A DNA stretch of 64,000 nt from Bradyrhizobium cytisi (GCF_008123515.1 NZ_VSSR01000021.1:1-64000); one strand, 5' to 3'; shown: positions 43,604 through 53,308, counted from the stretch's first letter. Translations and numbers: made by a program. Notes: generated by a model from the sequence alone, not told the origin.

Positions 43604-44149
43604 ATGATGAGCATGATTAGTCCCGATCAGAGCGGGCGCGGCCGCGTTCTGAGGCTTCGAGGTTCGCTTTTGGCGTTTGGCGTCGCTGGGCTGATGGTCG
43701 TATGCGTCGCTGGCGCAAAGGCCCAATCCCTCGGTCAGGGCATCTCGGCGTTCCATCGCCAGGACTATGTGACGGCTGTACGCGTCTTCATTCCGCTGGC
43801 TGAGCGCGGCAACGTGGCGGCGCAGTCCTATCTCGGCTTCCTGTTCGAGACCGGCCGCGGCGTGCCGCAGAACTACACGGAAGCTGCGATGTGGTACCGG
43901 CGGGCAGCGGAGCAGGGCGACAGCCGCGCGCAATACTCGCTGGGGCTGCTCTACGATCGCGGCCAGGGCGTGCCGCAGGACATCGTCGAAGCCTCCAAAT
44001 GGCTGAACCTGTCGACCGCCGCGTCGCCGCCGCGGATGCGCGAGTCCCGGGCCCGGATCCGCGACGCCGTCACCACCAAGATGACGCGCGGGGAGATCGC
44101 CCAAGCCCGCCTGCGGGCGCTGCAATGGGCGCCGAGCCGCGAACCGTGA
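43604..44149 (+). CDS. Sel1-repeat (TPR-like) exported protein
   Basis: 181 residues with a signal-like hydrophobic segment (about 20-41, ending VAGAKAQS). Two to three Sel1 repeats follow: VFIPLAERGNVAAQSYLGFL, GRGVPQNYTEAAMWYRRAAE, GDSRAQYSLGLLYDRGQGVP and DIVEASKWLNLS. Such proteins act as periplasmic protein-protein adaptors. ATG 43604 or 43607. It stands alone between a glycan gene and the type II secretion locus. Confidence 0.85.
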   Translation: MMSMISPDQSGRGRVLRLRGSLLAFGVAGLMVVCVAGAKAQSLGQGISAFHRQDYVTAVRVFIPLAERGNVAAQSYLGFLFETGRGVPQNYTEAAMWYRRAAEQGDSRAQYSLGLLYDRGQGVPQDIVEASKWLNLSTAASPPRMRESRARIRDAVTTKMTRGEIAQARLRALQWAPSREP

Positions 44150-44289
44150 CGCCGGGCGCCTGGGGTTCCACGACCCCTCCGACCAAAAAGTCGAAAACAA
44201 CCCCATGCATAGTAGGCGATGGCAGCCGGCGGGATGTCCCGCGCCTGCGCCACGATGAGGATTCACCCTGAGAGCGCGTCAGGCTTTAG

Positions 44290-44886
44290 TTAGCCGAGCC
44301 AGCCGCCGAGCCAGTTCAGATACCAGGTCTCGCCCAGCCAGCCGATCCAGATGGACGGCGCCAGGAACAGGCCGAACGGGAGGAAGGCGGTCCCGCGCAG
44401 CGGTTTCCTGTGCAATGCAGCATTGGCGACATAGACACCGATCGCAAGGAGCGCCGCGAGCTCGATCACCGCAGCCACCGTTGCGAGGTCGAGCCAGGCC
44501 CCGCTGATGGCGGCGAGCTTGACGTCGCCGAGCCCGAGCCCGTCGCGGCCGCGCCAGTACCGGTAGGCCAGCATCAGCAGCAGCAGCGGAAGCGCCACGG
44601 CCAAGGCGCGCGCGACCGGCCAGAGCAGCGCCTCGGCACCGACATCGGGCACGAAGGCGGCAGCGCGGAGCAGGGCGAGCGCGAAGGCGGCCCCGGTCAG
44701 CTCGTTCGGGATCAGATAATGGCGGGCATCGTTCGCCGCGATGGCGAGCATGAGAGCGGCCAGGAACGCGCCATAGAGGCCTTCCGCGGCGGGGGCAGTG
44801 ACGAGGCTTGCGAACACGGCGACGAGCAGCGCGAGGCTGACGACGAGCGGAGCGCGTATCCCGTCATGCGCATCTTCCCCGGTCAC
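44290..44886 (-). CDS. gspO: Prepilin peptidase of the type II secretion locus (A24 aspartic protease)
   Basis: 198-residue membrane peptidase that cleaves pseudopilin leaders. The catalytic aspartates are Asp53 in NDARHYLIPNEL and Asp121 in GLGLGDVKL. About six membrane helices. It lacks the N-terminal CxxC methyltransferase domain of classical GspO/PilD (about 280 residues), so pseudopilins may not be N-methylated by it. The GTG start lies four bases after the gspD stop, so the pair is one operon reading left. Confidence 0.88.
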   Translation of the reverse strand: MTGEDAHDGIRAPLVVSLALLVAVFASLVTAPAAEGLYGAFLAALMLAIAANDARHYLIPNELTGAAFALALLRAAAFVPDVGAEALLWPVARALAVALPLLLLMLAYRYWRGRDGLGLGDVKLAAISGAWLDLATVAAVIELAALLAIGVYVANAALHRKPLRGTAFLPFGLFLAPSIWIGWLGETWYLNWLGGWLG

Positions 44887-44890
44887 GCCG

Positions 44891-47275
44891 TCAGCGCGCG
44901 GCCTTGGGCGGGCTGACGGTGACCACGGGATTGCTGGTCCCGACCAGGCGGCTGTTCATTTTGCTGCGCATCTCCTCGGCGATGACATGCGCATCGACGC
45001 CGTCCTTGATGACGGTCGGGCGGATGAACAGGATCAGCTCGGTGCGGGCGCGCGCAGTGGTCTGGTGCGAGAAGGCGTCGCCCATGCCGGGAATGGAATC
45101 CAGGATCGGCAGGCCCTGGCGTTGCTTGTTTTCGGTCTCGCTGATCAGGCCGGCGAGCAGCACGGTCTGTCCGCTCGTCACCGCGATCGAGCTCTTGACA
45201 CGGCGCTGCGAGATCGTCGGCGTCAGCGAGTTGGCACTGCCGGCGGCCACGCTCGAGATTTCCTGCTCGATATCGAGCACGACATTGCCGTTGGCATTGG
45301 CACGCGGCAGCACGCGCAGGATGATGCCCGTGTTCTTGTAGTCGATGGTGTTGACCACGGTGTTGTTGGCGGTCAGCACCGTTGCGGTGCCGGTCGAGAA
45401 CGGCACCTGGTCGCCGACCTGCAACGTCGCCGGCTGGTTGTCGAGCACCACCAGCGACGGGTTCGACAACACCTTGACATTGGTGACGCCGTGCAGCGCG
45501 TCGAGAATGACACGCGGCGAGTTTTCCGAGCCGATCAGGAAGTTGAAGCCCGGCAAGACACGTCCGAGCAGCGCGCCGGACGCGGCGTTGACGGCGTTGG
45601 ACGCCGCTTCGACGGCACCGCTGCCAACAGTCGCGGCATTGCTGACGCCGGAGATGGTGTTGGAGATCGAACCTTTCTGGCTCGCCAGGAAGAACTGCAC
45701 GCCGTAATTCAACTGGTCGTTCAGCGTCACCTCGGCGATCGTCGCCTCGATCGCGATCTGGCGCTGCGGCCGGTCGATCTGGCGTATCGTCTGCTCGACG
45801 ACGCGCTGTGCGTCCTGGTTGGCATAGACGAGAACGGCATTGTTGGTGACGTCGGCGGTGATCCGCACGTTCTGCAGGATGCCGTTGATGCCGGACTTCG
45901 CACCGTTGCCGTTGCCCGACAATCCACCGGCGCTGTTGTCCAGCGCAGGTGTTGCGGCCGCGGCAGGCGCGGGGCGGGCGCCGAATGATGATCCCGGAGC
46001 TCCGGTGACCGGGGTCGCGGCGCCGGACGCAGCCGTCGGCAGTGCGCTCAGTGAGGCGACAGGATTAGTTGAGGTCGACGTCGCGATGCCCACACCGGGC
46101 GCGACCTGGCTCGACCCGCTGTCGAGCGTCGAGCTGCTCGTCGCGCTCTGGTTGAACAGCATGTCGTTCAGCATCGCCACGACCAGCTTGGAATTGCCGT
46201 AGCGCAAAGGATAGGATTTCAGGTTCACGCCGTCGGTATCGGAACGGTCGAGTCGCGCAATCCAGGTCTGCGCGCGCTTCAGATATTCCGGCTTCTGGCT
46301 CACCACGAGGATCGAGTTGAGCCGTGCGATCGGCTGGAGCTTGATGACGTTCTGGCCCATGCCGCCTTCGCCGGAATCCATGATCTTCTCGATCTCGGCG
46401 ATGACAGGCTCGGGCGAGGAATTGCGCACAGGGAAGATGCCGACCGATTGTCCACGCATCCAGTCGGCGTCGAATGACAGAATTGTGTCGACCGCAGTCG
46501 CCCGGTCCGTTCCGCTGCCGCTGACGATCAGGGTGTTGCGGGAATTGTCGGGGCGCATGGTCGAGGCTTTCACGCCGAAAGCATCGAGCAGCTTGAAGAT
46601 GTTCTGTGCCGACGTATAGCGCAGCGGCACAACGGTGATGCCCTGGCCGGCTTCGGTGCTTGCCGAGCGGTCGATGCCGCCGGGCCCGGCCTCCGGCGCC
46701 GGTAGCAGGCGATAACCGGTGCGGTCGCGCACCAGCGCCACGCCGGACATGCGCAGCGCATTCTCCAGCACATAGACCGCATCCGCCTTGGGCACCGGAC
46801 GCACCGAGGCGAGCGTCACGGTTCCCTGCACGCGGGGATCGATGGTGTAGCCAACGTTGAGTACGTCACCGAGGATGACCTTTGCGACGGTCGCCACTGG
46901 GGCGTTCTCGAAATTGAGATCGTAACCACTGCCGCCGCCATCGTCGCGCTCGACAAGCCCGCCGCCCTGCGGCGATGCACTATCGCTGAGATAGATCGCA
47001 GGTTTGGACGATTTCGCCTGACCGATGCCGCTTGCCCCTGCATCCGCAGGTTGCCGCGGCTGGAGATCGAGGGCGCGGATCTTGTCGACAAGATCCTGGG
47101 CGCGCGGATCCTTGGGGTCCGCTTCGACGGATTGGTCGGCTGTGACGATGCAGGCGGTGAGCAGGAACGCGGACGACAAAAGGACAAGCGTACCAGTCAA
47201 CGCTGAGCGCAGGCGCAAAAGCGGCTGGACCACTTCAAACAAGATACGCCTACCAACGCTGCGAGAATAAAGCAT
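44891..47275 (-). CDS. gspD: Type II secretion outer-membrane secretin
   Basis: 794 residues. The signal ends in a lipobox (LLTAC), so the secretin is a lipoprotein that may not need a separate pilotin. N0/N1-type domains start at YDLNFENAPVATVAKVILGD; N2/N3 are separated by a low-complexity Ser/Thr/Ala-Pro insert (about 395-470); the secretin core has VKVLSNPSLVVLDNQPATLQ, VGDQVPF and SGQTVLLAGLISETENK with GLPILDSIPGMGDAF, and ELILFIRPTVI at the end. GGGGGA sits before ATG 47275. It diverges from gspE. All domains look complete. Confidence 0.93.
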   Translation of the reverse strand: MLYSRSVGRRILFEVVQPLLRLRSALTGTLVLLSSAFLLTACIVTADQSVEADPKDPRAQDLVDKIRALDLQPRQPADAGASGIGQAKSSKPAIYLSDSASPQGGGLVERDDGGGSGYDLNFENAPVATVAKVILGDVLNVGYTIDPRVQGTVTLASVRPVPKADAVYVLENALRMSGVALVRDRTGYRLLPAPEAGPGGIDRSASTEAGQGITVVPLRYTSAQNIFKLLDAFGVKASTMRPDNSRNTLIVSGSGTDRATAVDTILSFDADWMRGQSVGIFPVRNSSPEPVIAEIEKIMDSGEGGMGQNVIKLQPIARLNSILVVSQKPEYLKRAQTWIARLDRSDTDGVNLKSYPLRYGNSKLVVAMLNDMLFNQSATSSSTLDSGSSQVAPGVGIATSTSTNPVASLSALPTAASGAATPVTGAPGSSFGARPAPAAAATPALDNSAGGLSGNGNGAKSGINGILQNVRITADVTNNAVLVYANQDAQRVVEQTIRQIDRPQRQIAIEATIAEVTLNDQLNYGVQFFLASQKGSISNTISGVSNAATVGSGAVEAASNAVNAASGALLGRVLPGFNFLIGSENSPRVILDALHGVTNVKVLSNPSLVVLDNQPATLQVGDQVPFSTGTATVLTANNTVVNTIDYKNTGIILRVLPRANANGNVVLDIEQEISSVAAGSANSLTPTISQRRVKSSIAVTSGQTVLLAGLISETENKQRQGLPILDSIPGMGDAFSHQTTARARTELILFIRPTVIKDGVDAHVIAEEMRSKMNSRLVGTSNPVVTVSPPKAAR

Positions 47276-47404
47276 CCGATCCCCCTTGGCTCGGACGCGC
47301 AATAATTTGCCGCACGATTATGTTTTTGCTAAGAAATAAGTCAAGGGCAAAGGACCTTCCGTGCTCCGCCAAAGCTGTTGTATTCAAGTAACAAGGTCAA
47401 CGCC
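47276..47404. promoter_or_regulatory. Divergent promoter region of gspD-O and gspE-M
   Basis: Only 129 bases separate the two halves of the secretion locus; it is AT-richer (TTTGCCGCACGATTATGTTT around 47308) and must contain both promoters. AAGG at 47393-47396 serves gspE. Confidence 0.5.
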
Positions 47405-49099
47405 GTGAATGCGATGCGCGACCGTTCTGCCGATAGCTTCAGGCAGCACCTCCTGGAAAAATATTCGCTGCCGCCGCGAGCGCATGCCCGTGTGGAACGG
47501 TCGGCCAATCCGGCACTGACGCGTCCGCTGCGCGAATTTTGGGAGGCTACTGATCTGTCGGCGGCGGAATTCGCCGACGAGCTGTCCGATTATTTTGCTC
47601 TGCCGCGGATGAGCCTTCCACAACTGCTCACGACCACGCCCCGCCTCGAAGGTTTTTCGCGGCGATTCCTGCGAGAATCCACCATCTTTCCCTTTGGCGC
47701 GCCGGATGGTGGATTTCGCCTGGCTGTTGCCGATCCCTCCGACACGGCGGCCGTTCGTGCCGCCGAAATCGTGTTCGGAACGCCGGTCGATGTCGTGGTA
47801 GCGTCATATGAGGACATTACGACAGTCCTAGACCAACGAGCCGATGCCGACGATGCAAATGCAGACCAAAGCACTGGCCGCGCGGCGCAGTCCGACGACG
47901 ACATCGAGAGCCTGCGCGATCTCGCCAGCGGTGCGCCGGTGGTGCGCGCGCTCAACGATCTCCTGGAGCGCGCGGTCGATCTGCGTGCCAGCGACATCCA
48001 CGTCGAGCCGTTCCGCGCTGGTCTCGTAGTGCGCATGCGCGTCGACGGCTTGTTGCGCGCGCTACCGTCGCCGCACGGCATCCCGCCGCAGGCGCTGATC
48101 TCGCGCATCAAGATCCTCGCCAGCCTCAATATCGCTGAGCGGCGATTGCCGCAGGACGGCGCGGCGCGTGTCCGCGTCGGACGCAGCGAGCTCGACGTCC
48201 GTGTTGCCACCATGCCAACGCAGCATGGCGAGAGCGCCGTCATCCGCCTGTTGCCACGAGACCGCGGCCTGCTGGAGATGAGCAAGCTCGGGCTCGGCGC
48301 GCGCGACGAGAACGTGATGACCCGGCTGCTCGCGATGCCGCATGGCATGATCGTGATCACCGGGCCGACAGGCAGCGGCAAGACCACCACGCTTGCGACC
48401 ATGCTGTCGATCCTCAACGAGCCGACCCGCAAGATCCTCACCATCGAGGATCCCGTCGAGTACGAGATCCCTGGCATCAACCAGTCCCAGGTCAAGCCGT
48501 CGATCGGCCTGACCTTCGCATCCGCCATGCGCGCCTTCGTGCGTCAGGACCCCGACGTGATCATGGTCGGCGAAGTCCGCGACGCGGAGACCGCGCATAT
48601 CGCGATCCACGCCGCGCTCACCGGCCATCTCGTGCTGACGACGCTGCACACCGAGACAGCGGCTGCGGCCGTGCCGCGCCTGATCGATCTCGGCATCGAG
48701 GGTTTCCTGCTCAAGTCGACGCTGCGCGCGGTGGTCGCGCAGCGGCTGGTTCGAATGCTGTGCGACCGTTGCAAGGTGCCGCACGCGCTGACCGAGGCCG
48801 ATCTCGCCAAGGACCCGCGCTTTGCCGTGATCGGCTTCAAGTGCGGCGAGGTCGTGCACGAGGCCGGCGGCTGCGAACGCTGCGGCGGCACCGGCTATCG
48901 CGGCCGTAACGGCGTGTTCGAAATCCTGGAAATGTCCGACGAGGTCCGTACGCTGATCGGGCCGCAGACTGACTCCCACTCCATCGACGCCGCCGCGATG
49001 CGGAGCGGCATGACGACGATGCTCGAGGATGCTGTCGCCAAATGCCGAGCCGGGTTGACGACGGTGCCTGAGGTCTTCCGCGTCACGACGGTGCGGTAG
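47405..49099 (+). CDS. gspE: Type II secretion assembly ATPase
   Basis: 564-residue cytoplasmic ATPase. N1E-like domain (about 10-140), then the hexameric core with GPTGSGKTTT (from residue 320), IEDPVEYEIPGINQSQV, Walker B DVIMVGEVRD and the HTETAAAAVPRL segment; a zinc module CDRCKVP...CERCGGTGYRG follows. GTG 47405 was chosen because AAGG lies eight bases before it; TTG 47378 would add residues without family support. The DNA-coupled gspF start is four bases past the stop. Confidence 0.93.
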   Translation: MNAMRDRSADSFRQHLLEKYSLPPRAHARVERSANPALTRPLREFWEATDLSAAEFADELSDYFALPRMSLPQLLTTTPRLEGFSRRFLRESTIFPFGAPDGGFRLAVADPSDTAAVRAAEIVFGTPVDVVVASYEDITTVLDQRADADDANADQSTGRAAQSDDDIESLRDLASGAPVVRALNDLLERAVDLRASDIHVEPFRAGLVVRMRVDGLLRALPSPHGIPPQALISRIKILASLNIAERRLPQDGAARVRVGRSELDVRVATMPTQHGESAVIRLLPRDRGLLEMSKLGLGARDENVMTRLLAMPHGMIVITGPTGSGKTTTLATMLSILNEPTRKILTIEDPVEYEIPGINQSQVKPSIGLTFASAMRAFVRQDPDVIMVGEVRDAETAHIAIHAALTGHLVLTTLHTETAAAAVPRLIDLGIEGFLLKSTLRAVVAQRLVRMLCDRCKVPHALTEADLAKDPRFAVIGFKCGEVVHEAGGCERCGGTGYRGRNGVFEILEMSDEVRTLIGPQTDSHSIDAAAMRSGMTTMLEDAVAKCRAGLTTVPEVFRVTTVR

Positions 49100-49103
49100 A
49101 ACC

Positions 49104-50315
49104 ATGCCGAACTATCGCTATCGCGCGCTCAATGCCAATGGCGAACTGGTCTCCGGGGCCATCGCCGCGCCTGCGCCTGGCGACGTGGCGCAGCGGATCG
49201 AGCGGCTCGGCCTGGTGCTGGTCGACAATGTCACGCCGGAAGAGGGCGGCGCGACGCGTGGCGCGCTCAGCCTCTTTAACAGGCCGAAGGCCGAGGACGT
49301 CACCATCTTCACCCGCGACCTCGCGCTGCTGCTGCGCGCCGGCGCCCGCATCAATGACGGGCTGGAGCTGCTCGCCGCCGATCCGGATTTCGGACGGCTG
49401 AGGTCCGTCGTCGCCGACATCCGCGCGCACGTCGTCTCCGGCGAGAGCTTTGGCGAGGCGCTGGCGCGACATGAGGGGCTGTTTCCACCGATGTACATCG
49501 CGCTGGTGCGGGTCGGCGAAGCATCGGGATCGTTGGACCAAGTGCTGGAGGTACTGGCCGGCGAACGCGCGCGCGGCGAGGCGCTGAAGCGGCGCCTGAC
49601 GGATGCGATCCGCTATCCCATCTTCGTGCTCGGCGCGGCTGGCTGCGTGCTGCTGTTCTTCCTCACTTTCGTGCTGCCGCAATTTGCCAGCGTCTTGCAG
49701 GATTTCGGCGCCAAGGTCGATCCGATCGTCGGCGTGTTTCTGAACATCTCGACGTTTTTGCGCGGCAATTCAGAGGCGGTGCTGGCCGGGCTTGCTGCCA
49801 CGATCCTCGCCGCTTGGTTGCTGTTGCGTCAGGAGCGCGTCCGCAGCGGCATGACCAATGCGATCACGCGGCTGCCGGCGATCCGCAACGTGATGCGCTC
49901 GTACCGCACGGCGCTGTTCTGCCGCAATCTCGGCTTGCTGCTCGGTAGCGGCGTCAACCTCACCACTACGCTGCGCATCCTGATCGACATGATGGCAACG
50001 ACGGGCCCGTCCGCGGTCTGGAGCGATGCTGCCGACCGAGTCCGCCATGGCTCAAAGCTCTCCGACGCGCTCGCCGAAACGGACGCGCTGCCGACGATGG
50101 CGGTGCGCATGCTGAGGCTCGGCGACGAGACGGGGCAGTTGCCGATGCTGTCCGGCCGGGTCGCCGAGTTTTATGAGGTGAAGCTGCAGCGTACGCTCGA
50201 CCGCGCGGTCGGCATTGCGGGGCCTGCGGCGATCATCGCGATCTCGCTCGTTGTCGGCGGCCTGATCACATCGGTGATGACGGCGCTGATGTCGGTGAGC
50301 CAGATTGTCGGCTAG
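49104..50315 (+). CDS. gspF: Type II secretion inner-membrane platform protein
   Basis: 403 residues. N-terminal YRYRALNANGELVSGAIAAP, two T2SSF domains (FTRDLALLLRAGARINDGLE and FCRNLGLLLGSGVNLTTTLR), three membrane helices (about 170-195, 220-240 and 370-395). Complete length for GspF. It anchors the ATPase GspE to the pseudopilus base. Confidence 0.93.
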   Translation: MPNYRYRALNANGELVSGAIAAPAPGDVAQRIERLGLVLVDNVTPEEGGATRGALSLFNRPKAEDVTIFTRDLALLLRAGARINDGLELLAADPDFGRLRSVVADIRAHVVSGESFGEALARHEGLFPPMYIALVRVGEASGSLDQVLEVLAGERARGEALKRRLTDAIRYPIFVLGAAGCVLLFFLTFVLPQFASVLQDFGAKVDPIVGVFLNISTFLRGNSEAVLAGLAATILAAWLLLRQERVRSGMTNAITRLPAIRNVMRSYRTALFCRNLGLLLGSGVNLTTTLRILIDMMATTGPSAVWSDAADRVRHGSKLSDALAETDALPTMAVRMLRLGDETGQLPMLSGRVAEFYEVKLQRTLDRAVGIAGPAAIIAISLVVGGLITSVMTALMSVSQIVG

Positions 50316-50340
50316 ACGGATGTAATGGGAGGGGCATGAA

Positions 50341-50796
50341 GTGACCAGATATCCATCGTCAAGGCGACGCCTGCGGCACGCCCCCTGCGGAGAGGCCGGC
50401 TTCACCCTGGTCGAGATGCTCGTCGTCATCACCATCATCGGCATGATCATGGCGCTGGTCGGCCCGCGGGTGCTGAACTATCTCAGCGAGTCCAAGGCCA
50501 AGGCGGCGAAAATCCAGATCGAGAGCTTCTCCAGCGCGCTCGACCTCTACTATCTCGATCTCGGCCGCTACCCGACGTCGAATGAGGGCCTCACCGGGCT
50601 GACGCGCAGCAACAACCAGACCGGCTGGAACGGGCCTTACTTGCGCGGCGGCGTGGTGCCTAACGATCCCTGGGGCCACCTCTATGTCTATCGGTCGCCG
50701 GGCGCCAGCGGTCCCTATGACATCATCTCGCTCGGATCAGACGGTCAGGAAGGCGGCAGTGGAACGGCAGCCGACATTGTCAGCGGTGCACGCTGA
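50341..50796 (+). CDS. gspG: Major pseudopilin
   Basis: 151 residues. A basic leader is cut before GFTLVEMLVVITIIGMIM (Glu5 present); LDLYYLDLGRYPTSNEGL and NDPWGHLYVYRSPG are the GspG core marks, with calcium-loop residues near DIISLGSDGQEGG. GTG 50341. Its last 38 bases overlap the gspH start. Confidence 0.92.
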   Translation: MTRYPSSRRRLRHAPCGEAGFTLVEMLVVITIIGMIMALVGPRVLNYLSESKAKAAKIQIESFSSALDLYYLDLGRYPTSNEGLTGLTRSNNQTGWNGPYLRGGVVPNDPWGHLYVYRSPGASGPYDIISLGSDGQEGGSGTAADIVSGAR

Positions 50797-51268
50797 GCCA
50801 GTTCGCGATGTGCAAGCCTTCGATGCAGAAGGCTTCGCGCTGATCGAGATCCTGTGCGTGCTCGCGATCATCGGACTGCTTGCGGCGATCATTCTGCCGG
50901 CGATCCCACGCTCGACGACGCGGGCGAAGCTCGAGAGTTACGCGGTCGAGACCGCGGCTTTGCTGAAATCCGATCGCAACAGCGCGCTGCGCCGTCAGGT
51001 CAGGGTCGCAACCCAGGTCGATGCGGAGGCGCGCGCGATCCGCTCCGGTGTCACTGGGCAGACCATCCGCCTGCCGCGCGACGTGGTCATGGAGGCGACG
51101 CTGGCTTCGCGCTGCGCCGATCGCGCCACGGGGCGGTCGATCGATTTCTTTCCGTCGGGCATGTCGTGCGGCGGGACGATCGCGCTGGCGCGGCCCGGCA
51201 TGGGTTATGAGGTGCGCGTCAACTGGCTGACCGGAGGCGTCGAGATTGTCCCGCAGAAGCTGCTCTGA
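50759..51268 (+). CDS. gspH: Minor pseudopilin GspH
   Basis: 169 residues. The GTG at 50759 lies five bases after AGGAAGGCGG and inside gspG. The cleavage region is EGFALIEILCVLAIIGLLAA (Glu5 present). The body carries YAVETAALLKSDRNSALRRQ and TIRLPRDVVMEATLA, and ends RVNWLTGGVEIVPQ. It overlaps gspI by 23 bases. Confidence 0.85.
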   Translation: MERQPTLSAVHAEPVRDVQAFDAEGFALIEILCVLAIIGLLAAIILPAIPRSTTRAKLESYAVETAALLKSDRNSALRRQVRVATQVDAEARAIRSGVTGQTIRLPRDVVMEATLASRCADRATGRSIDFFPSGMSCGGTIALARPGMGYEVRVNWLTGGVEIVPQKLL

Positions 51269-51644
51269 CGGCGCCGCCGGCTTCACGTTGATCGAGGCAC
51301 TGGTCGCGCTCGCGATCATCGCCATCGTGCTCGGAACCATCGGCTCGGTCATATCAGTCACGACCAAGGGCACGCGCTCGATCGACCAGCACCTGGCGCT
51401 GGCCAGCACGGCCGAGACCTTGCTTGCGGATTTGCCGGCGCGTGGACTGCTGAAACTCGGCCGGCAGAGCGGGCAGCTCGCCGGCAGCCGCTGGCGCGTC
51501 GATATTGCGCCGATGAATGTTGCCGGCGGCAATCCCGCCACCGATCGCTTCGTGCCGCTCGCAGTCAGTTTGCGGCTCCAGCGCGCCGACGGTAGCGCGA
51601 TCCAGGTTACGACGGTGAAGCTGGTGCCGAGGTCGACGCAATGA
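51246..51644 (+). CDS. gspI: Minor pseudopilin GspI
   Basis: 132 residues. The TTG at 51246 is preceded by GGAGGCG at eight bases' distance. Leader and N-terminus read AAGFTLIEALVALAIIAIVL; the body WRVDIAPMNVAG fits GspI. It overlaps gspJ by four bases (ATGA). Confidence 0.85.
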   Translation: MSRRSCSDGAAGFTLIEALVALAIIAIVLGTIGSVISVTTKGTRSIDQHLALASTAETLLADLPARGLLKLGRQSGQLAGSRWRVDIAPMNVAGGNPATDRFVPLAVSLRLQRADGSAIQVTTVKLVPRSTQ

Positions 51645-52381
51645 TCCGCGCCAAGAAACGCGTCATGAAACGTGTCAGGAAACGCCTGCACCGCGCGTGC
51701 GCTTCCGAGGCGGGCTTCACTCTGCTCGAAGTGCTGCTGGCGACGCTGCTGATGACCGTGATCCTGGCCGCGCTCGCGACGGTGACAGCACAGTGGCTGC
51801 CGAACTGGAATCGCGGTATTGCGCGGGTGCAGCGCGCGGAGCGTCTCGCCACCGGGCTCGACCGCATCGTCGCCGATCTCTCCGTCGCGGAGCAGATGAC
51901 CGTGAACGGCGACGCCAGGGTGCCGCTGTTCGACGGTGCCGAATTATCGGTGACCTTCCTGCGCACCGCGCTCGGCCCGAGTGCGCGCCCGGGCCTGGAA
52001 TTCATCCGCCTGATCGAGAAGGCCGACGCGCGGGGGTTGGCATTGGTGCGTGAGCGGGCGCCGTTTCAGCCGATGCCGACCGACGGACGGATCCGTTTCG
52101 TCGACCAGGTGGTGCTGATCCGCGCGCCGTTCCGCGTCAGTTTTGCCTATGCCGGGCCCGATAGGCAGTGGCAGCCGACCTGGCAGGGGCAGTCGCAACT
52201 GCCGGATCGCATCCGCATCACGGTGCGCGACGGCGCCACTGGTCAGGTGCTGGCGGTCTCGGCCGCCGTGCTGCCGCATATTACGGCGCCGGCCGAATGC
52301 GCGCGGGCCAAGAATCCGACGACCTGTGTGGCGGGCACAAGGCCGCAACAGGCGGAGAAAAAAGAGGAGCAGCAGTTGTGA
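51641..52381 (+). CDS. gspJ: Minor pseudopilin GspJ
   Basis: 246 residues with a long basic leader (RAKKRVMKRVRKRLHRA) and cleavage site AGFTLLEVLLATLLMTVILA. ERLATGLDRIVADLSVAEQM and RFVDQVVLIRAPFRVSFAYA are GspJ-like. The tail is Gln/Glu/Lys-rich. It overlaps gspK by GTGA. Confidence 0.85.
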   Translation: MIRAKKRVMKRVRKRLHRACASEAGFTLLEVLLATLLMTVILAALATVTAQWLPNWNRGIARVQRAERLATGLDRIVADLSVAEQMTVNGDARVPLFDGAELSVTFLRTALGPSARPGLEFIRLIEKADARGLALVRERAPFQPMPTDGRIRFVDQVVLIRAPFRVSFAYAGPDRQWQPTWQGQSQLPDRIRITVRDGATGQVLAVSAAVLPHITAPAECARAKNPTTCVAGTRPQQAEKKEEQQL

Positions 52382-53307
52382 GCACCGCGGCGCATGATCG
52401 GGGCGCGCTTCGCCAGGAAATACTTGTCGATGACCGCGGCTTCATCGTCATCGCGGTGCTCTGGATGCTGGCTGCGCTCGCCACGCTCGCGCTGATCTAT
52501 CTGACCTATGTCACCAACACCGCGGTCACGGTCGCCGTTAACACCGACCGCTTGCAGGCCGATGCATTGATGAATGCGGGCCTCGAGCTCGCGGCCTACC
52601 GGCTGACCGCGCAAGGCGAGGCAACGCGCCCGACCAGCGGCACCTTCAACGCCCGCGTCGGGGCGGGCCGGGTGGCCGTGACGTTCCGCTCGGAGGCCGC
52701 GCGCATCGATCTCAACATGGCGCCGAAAGCCGTCCTCGCAGGCCTGATGACGGGGCTCGGCGTCTCTGCGTCGGACGCGCCCGACTACGCCGACCGGATC
52801 CTGGCGTGGCGGTCGTCGACGGAGACCGGCCAGGACAATCCGGAGGATTCCTACTACCGCACGCTCGGCGCGCCCTACCTGCCGCGCCACGCGCCGTTTC
52901 CGCACAGCGACGAGCTGTGGTTGGTGCGCGGCATCCCGTCAGCGGTGATCGAGCGCGTGCTGCCCTTCGTCACCGTGTTCAGCAACATGCGCACCGTGAA
53001 CGTGCTGGATGCCGCGCCGCAGGTGGTGGCGGCGCTGCCGACTATGACGCCGGAGACCCTGCAACGCCTGCTGCGCGACCGTGCCGATCCCAACCTAGAC
53101 CCGCGGTCCCTGATTGGGCTCGCCGGCAGCGCCAGCGCGACGATCGAGGGCTCGAAGGCCTACCGCGTGACGGTTGCCGCCGAGGCGCCATCGCACCGGC
53201 AGAGCTCGGCCGAGATTGTCATCCTGCTTCTCGAAAGCGGCGATGAGCCTTATCGTGTATTGTCGTGGCACAATGCCTTCGACGGCTCCGCCGGAAAGCC
53301 TCTGTGA
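52378..53307 (+). CDS. gspK: Pseudopilus tip protein GspK
   Basis: 309 residues. N-terminal RGFIVIAVLWMLAALATLAL lacks Glu at position 5, as is normal for GspK. RIDLNMAPKAVLAGLMTGLG and the helix-hairpin-helix-like HSDELWLVRGIP...VTVFSNMRTVNVLDA segments match the family. GTG start overlaps gspJ. Confidence 0.87.
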   Translation: MSTAAHDRGALRQEILVDDRGFIVIAVLWMLAALATLALIYLTYVTNTAVTVAVNTDRLQADALMNAGLELAAYRLTAQGEATRPTSGTFNARVGAGRVAVTFRSEAARIDLNMAPKAVLAGLMTGLGVSASDAPDYADRILAWRSSTETGQDNPEDSYYRTLGAPYLPRHAPFPHSDELWLVRGIPSAVIERVLPFVTVFSNMRTVNVLDAAPQVVAALPTMTPETLQRLLRDRADPNLDPRSLIGLAGSASATIEGSKAYRVTVAAEAPSHRQSSAEIVILLLESGDEPYRVLSWHNAFDGSAGKPL

Positions 53308-53308
53308 G

